Shown here one piece after another: positions 7,883 to 16,338 of a stretch of 64,000 nt of DNA (its first letter is position 1; the number at the start of each line of letters is the position of its first letter). The notes under the pieces are model-generated. The model searched no databases. It was not told the DNA's origin and saw nothing but the letters and a program-made list of their open reading frames with translations. The position numbers and the translations under genes were made by a program. Origin of the DNA: Anaerobacillus alkaliphilus (GTDB lineage: Bacteria > Bacillota > Bacilli > Bacillales > Anaerobacillaceae); the NCBI RefSeq assembly GCF_004116265.1, contig NZ_QOUX01000046.1, forward strand, positions 1 to 64,000, given 5' to 3'.

Positions 7883-8825
7883 AAGCCCTTCTCCTCAATA
7901 GTAGGTAAAGGAAAATTCCACTTCCTAAAACTCCTACTGTTAAACCAATTGGAATTTCATAAGGGTAGATAATAAGACGTCCTAATATATCACATAAAAG
8001 AACAAACACTGCCCCTAAAAGTGCTGTATGAGAAAGGTTCTTTTTCAGATTATCGCCATTATAGATACTAACAATATTCGGAATAATTAACCCTAAAAAC
8101 GGGATCATTCCGACTGTCAGTAAAACCACTGAAGCTACTAGGGCAACAATAATTAAACCAAGATTCACGACTGCACGATAATTAAGTCCTAAGTTAACTG
8201 AAAACTCTTCTCCCATACCTGCTACCGTAAATCGATTCGCATAAAGATATGCGAGTATAACGAGCGGTATACTTATGTAAAGTAATTCATATCTACCACG
8301 AATAATTAACGAAAAGTTACCTTGCATCCATGACGACATATTTTGAATGAGATCATATCGATAAGCAAAGAATGTTGTAATTGAGCCAATGATATTTCCA
8401 AACATAATACCAACTAATGGAATAAAGATCGCATCTTTAAATTTTATTTTGTCTAATATTTTCATGAAAATAAAGGTTCCTGCTAAGGCAAAAACAAAAG
8501 CTACTAGCATCTTCTGGAACGGACTTGCTGATGCGAATAGTAGTAATGCTACTAAAACTCCTAATCTAGCAGAATCCATAGTACCTGCCGTCGTAGGTGA
8601 AACAAACTTATTTCTTGTTAACTGCTGCATAATAAGTCCACAAATGCTTAAGCTTACACCCGCAATAATAATGCTTATTAATCGAGGAAACCTACTTACA
8701 AATAGTAACTGTAATTGGTCTTCAGTTAGACGAAAAAGGTCTGAGGGATTTAACGACCCTACCCCAATAAAAAGCGAGATACAAGATAAAATGATTAAAC
8801 TAATGAACAAATACCGTTTTTTCAT
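7875..8825 (-). CDS. yclN: Siderophore ABC transporter permease YclN
   Basis: FecCD-family permease of 316 residues when started at the ATG at 8825 (MKKRYLF). The frame stays open to 8993, but those 56 extra codons would run through the promoter and Fur operator. The 8825 ATG has GGGAG six bases upstream. Landmarks are TRNKFVSPTTAGTMDSARLG and, near the C-terminal half, GMIPFLGLIIPNIV. It is the first gene of yclNOPQ and forms the membrane channel with YclO. Iron repression is expected from the overlapping operators upstream. Confidence 0.92.
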   Translation of the reverse strand: MKKRYLFISLIILSCISLFIGVGSLNPSDLFRLTEDQLQLLFVSRFPRLISIIIAGVSLSICGLIMQQLTRNKFVSPTTAGTMDSARLGVLVALLLFASASPFQKMLVAFVFALAGTFIFMKILDKIKFKDAIFIPLVGIMFGNIIGSITTFFAYRYDLIQNMSSWMQGNFSLIIRGRYELLYISIPLVILAYLYANRFTVAGMGEEFSVNLGLNYRAVVNLGLIIVALVASVVLLTVGMIPFLGLIIPNIVSIYNGDNLKKNLSHTALLGAVFVLLCDILGRLIIYPYEIPIGLTVGVLGSGIFLYLLLRRRAYE

Positions 8826-8862
8826 TACGAACTCCCTGCTTGAATATTGTTGATAAAACAAT

Positions 8863-8877
8863 TGAGAATGGTTATCG
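8863..8877 (-). promoter_or_regulatory. Secondary Fur-box-like site
   Basis: TGAGAATGGTTATCG matches the 7-1-7 Fur consensus TGATAATNATTATCA at 11-12 positions. It lies between the yclN -10 element and the start codon, so it could be a second operator. It is weaker than the site at 8902. Confidence 0.45.
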
Positions 8878-8889
8878 TTTACAATTATC

Positions 8890-8917
8890 ATTATATCTAA
8901 GTGATAATGATTGTCAA
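8890..8917 (-). promoter_or_regulatory. SigA promoter of yclNOPQ
   Basis: On the minus strand TTGACA (8912-8917) and TATAAT (8890-8895) are both perfect consensus hexamers with a 16-bp spacer. The -10 element lies 65 bp upstream of the yclN start. A Fur box fills most of the spacer. Confidence 0.85.
8902..8916 (-). promoter_or_regulatory. Fur operator of yclNOPQ
   Basis: TGATAATGATTGTCA matches the Bacillus Fur 7-1-7 box TGATAATNATTATCA with one mismatch. It sits between the -35 and -10 hexamers of the promoter, the classic position for repression by iron-loaded Fur. Confidence 0.85.
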
Positions 8918-9036
8918 TAACAATTATAAAAATAATTGCATGAACAAGTATATTTTTCTCTAAATAATGTCTAGATTGTTGAATTATATCCACACTTTTT
9001 ACGCATTACTTGTGCAGACAATTACTTTTCAGATGC

Positions 9037-9075
9037 AAAAAGAGCACTTGTATACGATACAAGTGCTCTTTTTTA
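9037..9075 (-). terminator. Terminator of the MarR gene
   Basis: The perfect stem AAAAAGAGCACTTGTAT / ATACAAGTGCTCTTTTT with a 3-base loop overlaps the stop codon at 9073. It has A/T runs on both sides and can work on both strands. Confidence 0.88.
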
Positions 9076-9516
9076 TGTACTTAAGTTTTGTGTAATTTGC
9101 TTTAACACACGGAGAAATTGCTCGAGTTCATCCTTATCAACTCCATGTGAAATCTGTTCAATTGTTTTTTGAGCTTGCTCAATTAGTCCAATCTGTAGTT
9201 TCTTCCCTTTAGCAGTTAAGAATATAAGATTTGTCCGTTTGTCGACAGGATGTTCGACTCTCATCACTAAATCATTTTTTTCTAAATTATTAATTAGTCG
9301 GGAGACACTTGGTTGATCTTTACCAGTAAGAGTAGCAAGTTTATTCTGCGTTAAACCATCTTCTTCCCATAGCCTTATTAAAATTGACCATTGTTCATGT
9401 GTAACCGGATAGCCATTATCTTTAAAATTTGAATTTAAACGGTTAATCACTAATCGCCCCGCGTCGACAATTTGAAATCCGATTGATTCTGCTAATTTAT
9501 AATTTCGGTAATCCAT
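9073..9516 (-). CDS. MarR-family transcriptional regulator
   Basis: 147 residues with the MarR winged helix-turn-helix fold. The recognition region is LTQNKLATLTGKDQPSVSRL near residues 54-73, followed by the wing segment VEHPVDKRTNLIFLT. MarR proteins are dimeric repressors that respond to small ligands or oxidants. The gene is monocistronic with its own terminator. It lies between the iron-uptake operon and tldDE, with no divergent partner that would name its target. Confidence 0.9.
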   Translation of the reverse strand: MDYRNYKLAESIGFQIVDAGRLVINRLNSNFKDNGYPVTHEQWSILIRLWEEDGLTQNKLATLTGKDQPSVSRLINNLEKNDLVMRVEHPVDKRTNLIFLTAKGKKLQIGLIEQAQKTIEQISHGVDKDELEQFLRVLKQITQNLST

Positions 9517-9738
9517 CCTATTCTCCTATTCTTCCGCTAGAAAGTAACATACGATTTCTACTCCACAGTTTCTCAGAACATCTACTTTCTGAAAAGCCTC
9601 AATATACTAATAATGGTACCGTAATCATACTCTTATATCAAGTAGTACTCGGTTTAATCACATACTTAAGTTGCTATTTTTTCTATGCTCTCTCGACCTG
9701 TCTAGAGGTGAACAGACACCAACACCCTTTGTTGACTT

Positions 9739-9778
9739 AAAAAAGCACATCAGAAGTTTCATTTCGTGATGTGCTTTC
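9739..9778 (-). terminator. Terminator of the tldD-tldE operon
   Basis: AAAGCACATCA pairs with TGATGTGCTTT across a 14-base loop, with a T-tract on the minus strand, directly after the tldE stop at 9796. Confidence 0.75.
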
Positions 9779-9795
9779 TCTAAACTCATTCTTTT

Positions 9796-11148
9796 TTATT
9801 CGCCTGCTACAGCTAACCCTTTAATTTTTAGTGAAGGAGAACCGACATAACCACCCATCGGAAAACCAAATTCTAAATCACTTGCAATTGCCTCCACTTG
9901 TTCAAGCATTGTAAAGAAATTACCCGCGATCGTAATTTGGTTTACAGGCCGTTCAATTTTCCCACCTTTAACTAAATAACCGTTAGCAGCTAGAGAAAAA
10001 TCCCCTGAAATAGAGTTAGCACCTGAGTGGAGCCCTTGAACATCTGTAATAATAAGCGCTTCCTCTTCTCGTTCAAGTAAATCTTCGTAGCTTAGCTCAC
10101 CTGGCTTAATAAACATATTGGACGGGGCAACCATGATTGTCCCTTTATAAGAAGACTTTGTGGCATGACCAGTAGACTGAACGTTATCTTTTGTTGCTGT
10201 TTTCAAGTTATGAAGGTACGTCTTTAGGACACCATTTTCAACAATCTGTAAGCGTTGAGTGGCAACACCTTCACTATCGAAAGAACGACTCATAAAACCC
10301 TCTTTCAAAAATGGATCATCGATAATAGTCACAAGTGGATTAGCTATAACTGTATCAAGCTTATTTGCTAATCTAGATTTACCTTTGTGAACGTTGTCAG
10401 CTGAAAAGGCTTGTGTAAAAACCTGTAGCATAGATGCTGCTGCAGTGTTTTTTAATATAACTGGATATTCTTTACTAGCTATCGAGGTTGCACCTAATGT
10501 ACTAAGAGCCTCTGTTACGATCTCCTTTGCTAAGGTAACTGGCTCAATCGTCGAAAAATCCCTGGTTAAGATTAACTTACCAGCCGTTTTTATGTCTTCC
10601 TTGTCTTTTACAACCACAGAAATATATGTGTAAATCACATTACCTTTTTCATACTTTTCTAGCCCTTTTGTATTGGCTATCAGCTTCTCCGTGTCATGCG
10701 ACTCTAGTAAACAATAATTGACACTTGCCACTTTATCACTTAACGCAAAGCATTCCGCTTCGATTTGTTTTAAAAGATCTATTTTTTCTTCTGTAGATAC
10801 AGAGGCTAGCTCTTTTGAATATAAGTTTATGTCTTCGTATTGTTCAGAACCGCCAAAGATAACCTCAGATTCTTCGCTATCAATGATAGTTACGTTTTCT
10901 TTAGCTTCTTCTAGTAAAAAAAGAATCGCACCCTCATCAATTTTTTCGGTATAGCTGTAACCCATTTGACCATTAAATATGCCTCGAAAAGAAACGCCAC
11001 CTTCAACAGCAAGATTATAGCTATCAATTTCGCCTTTAAACACTTTTGTACTAAATTTTCCATTGCTTTGATAATACAATTCCATATCTGAAAATCCGAA
11101 CTCTTCGCCTTTTGCAAAAAGACTTTCTTTAAATATAAGTAGATCCAT
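9796..11148 (-). CDS. tldE: TldE/PmbA-type metalloprotease partner
   Basis: 450-residue member of the TldD/PmbA (peptidase U62) family. It lacks the HExxxH zinc motif present in its neighbour, as expected for the TldE/PmbA subunit. C-terminal family features include SISGDFSLAANGYLVKGGKI and the late glycine-rich AGNFFTML region. TldD and TldE form a heterodimeric protease that degrades unfolded peptides; in other bacteria it also matures microcins. The ATG at 11148 follows AAAGGGG at good spacing; a GTG at 11151 is also possible. It starts 4 bp after the tldD stop, so it is an operon with coupled translation. Confidence 0.92.
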   Translation of the reverse strand: MDLLIFKESLFAKGEEFGFSDMELYYQSNGKFSTKVFKGEIDSYNLAVEGGVSFRGIFNGQMGYSYTEKIDEGAILFLLEEAKENVTIIDSEESEVIFGGSEQYEDINLYSKELASVSTEEKIDLLKQIEAECFALSDKVASVNYCLLESHDTEKLIANTKGLEKYEKGNVIYTYISVVVKDKEDIKTAGKLILTRDFSTIEPVTLAKEIVTEALSTLGATSIASKEYPVILKNTAAASMLQVFTQAFSADNVHKGKSRLANKLDTVIANPLVTIIDDPFLKEGFMSRSFDSEGVATQRLQIVENGVLKTYLHNLKTATKDNVQSTGHATKSSYKGTIMVAPSNMFIKPGELSYEDLLEREEEALIITDVQGLHSGANSISGDFSLAANGYLVKGGKIERPVNQITIAGNFFTMLEQVEAIASDLEFGFPMGGYVGSPSLKIKGLAVAGE

Positions 11149-11151
11149 CAC

Positions 11152-12540
11152 TTATTTCCCCTTTCGTCCGCCGACAGTAATTTCGCTAACACGGATCATT
11201 GGTTGACCAACATTGGCAGGGATTGAACCACTCACAGAACCACACATTCCCTGACCATGTGCTAAGTTATCTCCAACCATATCGACCTTCTGTAACGTCT
11301 TAGGCCCATTCCCAATTAGAGTTGCCCCACGAACTGGTTCAGCGATCTTACCATTTCGAACAATGTACCCTTCGTTAATTGCGAAGTTGTAATCTCCAGT
11401 AGCGGGATTGACCGAGCCACCGCCCATGTACTTGGCGTATATACCAAACTCAGTATTTGCAATAATTTCTTCTGGAGTTGATTTCCCCGGTGCGATAAAC
11501 GTATTGGTCATTCTTGAGGTTGGTGCATACTTATAAGACTCTCTTCGACTAGACCCTGTCGATTCTGACCCCATACGTCTTGCACCTAATTTATCAATCA
11601 AGTAACCTTTCAAAATTCCATTTTCAATAAGGACATTTTTCCTTGTTGCTTCTCCTTCATCATCAACATTAGCTGAACCCCATTCGTTTGCTAGTGTACC
11701 ATCGTCTATGTAAGAGACGATCTCTGGGGCAACCTGCTCACCCACTTGATCAGCAAACACTGAATTTTTCTTGGCAACAGATGTAGCTTCTAAGCCGTGT
11801 CCACAAGCTTCGTGAAAAATAACGCCTCCAAATTCATTATCAATAATGACTGGGAACTTACCGCTTGGGCATTCCTCAGCGTTAAGCATGGTAACAGCAA
11901 TTCTTGATGCTTCTGTAGCATAGTGATGAAGATTCATTGTTTCTAGCAGCTCAAATCCTTTATGTGCACCAGGCAAGTAGGATCCGGTTTGCATCTCATT
12001 CCCTCTTGATGCGACTGACTGAATCGCAAGTCGTGTTCTAATTCGTTCATCCTCCACGAACCGTCCTTCAGAGTTGGCAATCAACACTCGTTGCTGCTCA
12101 TCCTTATACCCTACAGATACTTGAGAGATTAATTCATGATAATCCTTAGCAATATCGTAAACTTCCCTCATCACATCTACTTTCTTACTTTTTGGTACTT
12201 CCCTTGGCGTATGTATAATAGGGTGTTGATTTGTTATCGCTTGTCTCGTTAAATTGAGCGTTAGATTGATTGGACTCCCTTTAATCGCTTGAGCTGCTTC
12301 AAGAGCAACTGCGATCAGTTTATCTCTGTCATGCTCATTAGTATAAGCATAGACACTATTTAGCCCTTGAAAAATACGAATTCCAATGCCATAATCTCTT
12401 CCTGAAATACTAGTTTCTATTTTCCCACCTACTAAGGCAATATTCGTATTAAACTTATCCTCAACGAATATTTCCGCAAAATCGCCACCTGTACTTAAAG
12501 CAGCCGTAATTAAATCTTCAATCAATGATTGTTGAAGCAT
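11152..12540 (-). CDS. tldD: TldD metalloprotease subunit
   Basis: 462-residue catalytic subunit of the TldD/E protease. The zinc motif HEACGH (about residues 240-245) lies in IIFHEACGHGLEA. The conserved C-terminal block with GNGPKTLQKVDMVG and CGSVSGSIPANVGQP ends the domain. It acts in the cytosol, cutting unfolded polypeptides inside the heterodimer. The ribosome binding site AAGGAGGG is strong. It is first of the two-gene operon with tldE. No peptide-toxin precursor is seen nearby, so a housekeeping role is more likely. Confidence 0.94.
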   Translation of the reverse strand: MLQQSLIEDLITAALSTGGDFAEIFVEDKFNTNIALVGGKIETSISGRDYGIGIRIFQGLNSVYAYTNEHDRDKLIAVALEAAQAIKGSPINLTLNLTRQAITNQHPIIHTPREVPKSKKVDVMREVYDIAKDYHELISQVSVGYKDEQQRVLIANSEGRFVEDERIRTRLAIQSVASRGNEMQTGSYLPGAHKGFELLETMNLHHYATEASRIAVTMLNAEECPSGKFPVIIDNEFGGVIFHEACGHGLEATSVAKKNSVFADQVGEQVAPEIVSYIDDGTLANEWGSANVDDEGEATRKNVLIENGILKGYLIDKLGARRMGSESTGSSRRESYKYAPTSRMTNTFIAPGKSTPEEIIANTEFGIYAKYMGGGSVNPATGDYNFAINEGYIVRNGKIAEPVRGATLIGNGPKTLQKVDMVGDNLAHGQGMCGSVSGSIPANVGQPMIRVSEITVGGRKGK

Positions 12541-12572
12541 TGCTTTCCCTCCTTGTATTCGTTCTTTTTTCT

Positions 12573-12631
12573 AGGTGCCTGGCACCATTCGTGGACATTT
12601 TTTAGTAATTTTCCACGCTGAATGGACACCT
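12573..12631. repeat. Short palindromic intergenic element
   Basis: AGGTGCCTGGCACCATTCGTGG at the left pairs imperfectly with CCACGCTGAATGGACACCT at the right around a T-rich loop. It resembles dispersed GGTGCCTGGCACC palindromes that I recall from Bacillus intergenic regions; this was not checked. It lies between the divergent tldD and AbrB-type genes. Confidence 0.5.
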
Positions 12632-12810
12632 ATTTTAAACTATGAGACTAGCTCTCTTTTTAGAATATACGAAAAGACAGATAAATTAAACTATTTAGAC
12701 TACAAAAATAATATTTTTGAAACGAGCATAAAAACATTTCAAATCTTCCTAAACCTACTGTATAATATTTCGTATTACGAAAAGTAATCGCACGTAAAGG
12801 GGCCTTTTAT

Positions 12811-13872
12811 ATGAAGAATGTTCAATTTCTCCGCTTACTTGAATCAACGTTGGTTGGTTATTTAGGGGGATATGTCTTTACATTAATCAACTTTCCACTC
12901 CCATGGGTATTAGGGGCGTTAACTTTTATCTTACTTTGGCAAGGTCTTACAAAGAGGCAAGCCTATTGGCCAAATCCAGTTAAACAAGGTGGCTTTTTAA
13001 TTCTCGGTATCTACTTTGGATTATATTTTACGACCCAAACATTTCTAACAATCGGACCTTATGTGCTTCCTTATATTTTCATGACTTGTGTGTTGATTTT
13101 TGCAAGTATTCTAATCGCTACGATCGTAACAAAATGGATCCAAGTAGATAAAATTACGAGTGTGTTCGGTTCAATTCCAGGCGGCTTATCTGAGATGGTT
13201 CTCGCTAGTGAAGCGTTAAATGCTAAAACGTCATATGTGGTCATTTTTCAGACCGTTCGTTTACTTACCGTTTTGTTTACGGTACCTGCGATGATTATGT
13301 ATTTCTTCAGTGGAGGTGAAAGGCAATCAACTAGCATATTTGGTTCAGAAGCTATCCAATTTGAAGGCTTTGGATACTTATGGTATGTAATTCCGATCAT
13401 TGTCGGTGTCCTCGTTCGTAATCGTATACCAGCTGGAATTGTTGTTGCACCTCTAGCGGTCACTGCTGCTATGAACATTAGCCCGATCGACTTGGCCACT
13501 ATTCCACCATTTATTTTGCTTTCGGCACAAGTTGCCGTCGGAATTGGATTAGGGAAAAATATTTCATTTGAGGATTTAAAACTAGGCGGAAAGTATTGTG
13601 TTGTGTATTTTGGCGTTTCTCTAGCGATCATTACAGTTTCATTTGGGTTAGGCATCCTACTTTCTGCCCTCACAACATTAGATTTAGCTACAGCTATTTT
13701 AAGTATTGCTCCAGGAGGTCTTATTGAGATGGTTTTAACGGCCTCTTCAGTCGGTGGTGATCCCGCTGTCGTCAGTGCCCTTCAGCTCATTCGTATTCTA
13801 GTCATTATCATATTCGTTCCTAGCTTTTTAAAATGGTATTTTAGGAAGGATGTTCAAAGGGAAGCGGCATAA
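12811..13872 (+). CDS. AbrB-family (duplicated domain) membrane protein
   Basis: 353 residues with about ten membrane helices arranged as two related halves, the pattern of the membrane AbrB duplication family (formerly called putative ammonia monooxygenase). Each half carries a similar motif: SIPGGLSEMVLASEAL near residue 126 and SIAPGGLIEMVLTASSVGGD near 305. The function is unproven; transport is suspected. The name is unrelated to the transition-state regulator AbrB. It is a single plus-strand gene followed by a hairpin. Confidence 0.85.
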   Translation: MKNVQFLRLLESTLVGYLGGYVFTLINFPLPWVLGALTFILLWQGLTKRQAYWPNPVKQGGFLILGIYFGLYFTTQTFLTIGPYVLPYIFMTCVLIFASILIATIVTKWIQVDKITSVFGSIPGGLSEMVLASEALNAKTSYVVIFQTVRLLTVLFTVPAMIMYFFSGGERQSTSIFGSEAIQFEGFGYLWYVIPIIVGVLVRNRIPAGIVVAPLAVTAAMNISPIDLATIPPFILLSAQVAVGIGLGKNISFEDLKLGGKYCVVYFGVSLAIITVSFGLGILLSALTTLDLATAILSIAPGGLIEMVLTASSVGGDPAVVSALQLIRILVIIIFVPSFLKWYFRKDVQREAA

Positions 13873-13877
13873 CAAAT

Positions 13878-13914
13878 AAAGGCTTAATGATCCAATACAA
13901 GATCTTAAGCCTTT
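13878..13914. terminator. Hairpin between convergent genes
   Basis: AAAGGCTTAA (13878-13887) pairs with TTAAGCCTTT (13905-13914), just after the stop of the AbrB-type gene and before the end of the converging symporter-like gene. The T-tract is weak. Confidence 0.6.
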
Positions 13915-13953
13915 AATGATAAAACTGACTTTAAAATTTTTATTAGTATACTA

Positions 13954-14924
13954 CTAACCTATTTTTACTCTTTTCAACTCCACCGACTCACTCGAATATC
14001 TTTTGAGTAGCTGCCCAAATAAAGACGCTAACAACTGCTGAATAAGCATGCAAGAAATTACCGGGATTGCCACTGGTGCTGGAAAAAATGTAATGGCAAC
14101 TACTGCACCAGCACTAATATTTCTCATCCCGCTATTGAAGGTAAGTGCGACAATGTCTTCATACCCCCATCTGAAGATATATTTGGCAGTCAAGCCGCCG
14201 ATGACAAGCCTACAAAAGCTAGCAACGTAACAGTTATAATTATACCAACTAACTTCCAACTTACGTCTGCTAAAAAGGGAGCCACAGCCGCACTATTAAT
14301 CGCAACAACTATACCTAAACAAATCTTTGTAATAGGGGCTAGTTTTGGACTCACCGTTGTTTTAACCTTCCCTTTTGTCAACTGATTTAAGACCATTCCT
14401 AGTAATGACGGGAGAACGATCATCCAAAACAATCCACTCATCATTCCCCATTGATCAATCTCTACGTTTGACCCAACCAGTAATTTTAAACTATAGGTAA
14501 TTAATAAGGGCGATAGCATCGTATTTACTAGAATAATAGACAATGTTAACGCAATATTCCCCTTATAAATGGAAACCCAAATCAAACTCATAATTCCAGT
14601 TGGGATTACAAACGCCAACACGATACCTGTGATCGTATAACTATCTCCGGAGAAAAGTAGATTTCCAGTCCCGAGCGCAAGTAATGGCATGATTAGGTGG
14701 AGAATGGCTAAACAGATTAATATACGTTTTGGATGAAGGATGACTCGTTTAAGGTCTGAAAAGTTTGAATTTAAACTTCCTGAAAAAGTCATAAAGGCAA
14801 AAATCCATGGAACTAAATACGTAAGAGGAGCTAGCATAGCAAAGAGAACAATACCTACCAAAACACTTGTGGGTGTAATCAACGGCATCAATTTTTCTAA
14901 CAAACGGTTAAATTTCGCTAACAT
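13954..14924 (-). pseudogene. Frameshifted bile acid:Na+ symporter (BASS) family transporter
   Basis: Two frames together encode one BASS-type transporter of about 323 residues, the normal length. The N-terminal 240 residues read from 14924 down to near 14208. They then run into a stop as LSSAA, while the next frame continues with LVIGGLTAKYIFRWG and the conserved SGMRNISAGAVV. The break lies at 14206-14207, where GGC and GTC codons are separated by two bases instead of three, a single-base deletion. Such proteins carry organic anions with sodium. Either the gene is recently inactivated or the sequence has an indel error. Confidence 0.85.
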
Positions 14925-15010
14925 CTCTTTTCTATACCTCTTTTTTTATAGTTTCTATCATCATATAAGAAATTTGATGTAATGAAAACTATTTCGGGTA
15001 CAAAAACAAA

Positions 15011-15038
15011 AAATACTGGTATATGATATACCAGTATT
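15011..15038 (-). terminator. Terminator after the Gln-rich protein gene
   Basis: The perfect stem AATACTGGTAT / ATACCAGTATT with a short loop is followed by TTTTTTG on the minus strand, 13 bp after the stop at 15051. Confidence 0.85.
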
Positions 15039-15050
15039 AATGAAAAAATA

Positions 15051-15524
15051 TTAATGGTACATGTTATTTAAATATGTTGATGCCGTATTTTGTGCCATTT
15101 GAACCTGTTTTTGAGCTTGCTGCACCTGAAATTGACACTGTTTTACTTTGTCCTGAGCTTTGTGAAGCTGGTAAAGTGCTTGTTCAAGTTGTTGAGTTTC
15201 ATTTAGTAACGTTAGTTGAGCTGAATGTACAGCTTGTTGCGCTTGCTGTAGTTCAATGGGCATTTGCATTGATTGATTTTGTTGATTTGACATGTTTTGT
15301 TGATTCGATTGGTTAGGCTGGAATGTAGCTGGTTGTGCACCCATCCCTATTGTTGGTGATGTTTTCACTTCAGTCTCAAATAACATTCCACTCATCTCGA
15401 CTAGATCTGACTGGCTCATTATTTTTTCTTGGTTATTTTTTATCGTATTTGCATTTGATTGATTTTGTTGAAACGCTTGCTCTAATTCTCGCTGTTTTTC
15501 CTGATGATCTTTTGGTTTCATCAT
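15051..15524 (-). CDS. Gln/Met-rich coiled-coil protein, possibly spore-related
   Basis: 157 residues, extremely rich in Gln (over a fifth), Asn and Met. Residues 1-40 are charged and Gln-rich; residues 65-90 are a low-complexity NQQN/QSMQM stretch; residues 92-145 form a predicted coiled coil with repeated QQA heptads. There is no signal peptide. I do not recognise a family. It is divergent from a CotF-like coat protein gene 173 bp away, and Gln- and Met-rich composition is common in coat proteins, so a spore role is an inference. The GGAGG ribosome binding site is strong and it has its own terminator. Confidence 0.7.
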   Translation of the reverse strand: MMKPKDHQEKQRELEQAFQQNQSNANTIKNNQEKIMSQSDLVEMSGMLFETEVKTSPTIGMGAQPATFQPNQSNQQNMSNQQNQSMQMPIELQQAQQAVHSAQLTLLNETQQLEQALYQLHKAQDKVKQCQFQVQQAQKQVQMAQNTASTYLNNMYH

Positions 15525-15697
15525 TATACCTCCAAGGATAAGTTGGTTTATGTCACCTACTATATAAGTTGCACCAAAAATAAGTTTCTATGCTTCTTGA
15601 TTATTCCCATAAAAAAAGTGGTATGTAATTAGAAAATTTGATGAAAAATATCCTTGGGATTTTTCCCGTAAACAGTACTCATGGAGGTAGGTATAAC

Positions 15698-16285
15698 ATG
15701 AATTTTGCAGCACACGAACTTTTAGAAACATCAGAAGCATTACGCACCAAAGCAGCAGAAATTGAGCAACACGGTGTTTTCGTAAACCAATGTAATGATC
15801 AGACGTTAAAAAACATCTTAACAAAACATCAACACCAAATGATGAATTTATATCAACAAGGTATAAACATGATGACAGGAAAAGGTGTTGAAGTAACACA
15901 TCAAGCCCCTAATTTTAACGCACATCAAATTACGATGGGTATACAAAACCAAACAACAATGTCTGCGCCTAGCGCCAATACTCAATCTCTTTCCGATCAA
16001 ACTATTGCTACATTAGCTTTATGTACTCATAAGTCAGGTTCGATGATGGGGATGCAATGGGCAAACGAATGTGTTGATCCACAACTTCGAATGTATCATG
16101 TAAATTGCGCTAATATGTGCCAGGAAATGTCCTATGAAATTTGGACTTGGATGAACCACAACGGTTACTACCAACCTCCGACATTTAGCCAAACTCAAGT
16201 ATCACAAATGACAGGAATGTTCCAACCAGTAACTAATATGCAACCAACTATGATGAATAATTACGGGATAAATAACATCCAATAA
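15698..16285 (+). CDS. CotF-like spore coat protein
   Basis: 195 residues from the ATG at 15698 (MNFAAHELLE), which follows ATGGAGGTAGG; the upstream in-frame ATG at 15638 lacks a good site. The N-terminal helix pair and the later segment TIATLALCTHKSGSMMGMQ fit the coat F (ferritin-like helical) domain of spore coat and coat-associated proteins. The C-terminal 35 residues are Gln/Met-rich and disordered. It is expected to be made in the mother cell and placed on the spore. It is divergent from a Gln-rich protein. I could not identify a convincing SigE or SigK promoter by eye. Confidence 0.8.
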   Translation: MNFAAHELLETSEALRTKAAEIEQHGVFVNQCNDQTLKNILTKHQHQMMNLYQQGINMMTGKGVEVTHQAPNFNAHQITMGIQNQTTMSAPSANTQSLSDQTIATLALCTHKSGSMMGMQWANECVDPQLRMYHVNCANMCQEMSYEIWTWMNHNGYYQPPTFSQTQVSQMTGMFQPVTNMQPTMMNNYGINNIQ

Positions 16286-16298
16286 TACGAACTAACTA

Positions 16299-16327
16299 AT
16301 GGTAGGGCAAACTATTTGTCCTACCAT
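16299..16327. terminator. Bidirectional terminator
   Basis: ATGGTAGGGCAA pairs with TTGTCCTACCAT around a short loop, and an A/T-rich run follows. It sits between the ends of the convergent coat-protein and phosphoesterase genes. Confidence 0.75.
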
Positions 16328-16338
16328 AATTTTTATCG

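Noticed and set aside
13248-13673. 141-residue frame on the minus strand inside the AbrB-type gene
   Set aside because: It is an antisense shadow with no start signal, and the plus-strand protein is clearly conserved there.
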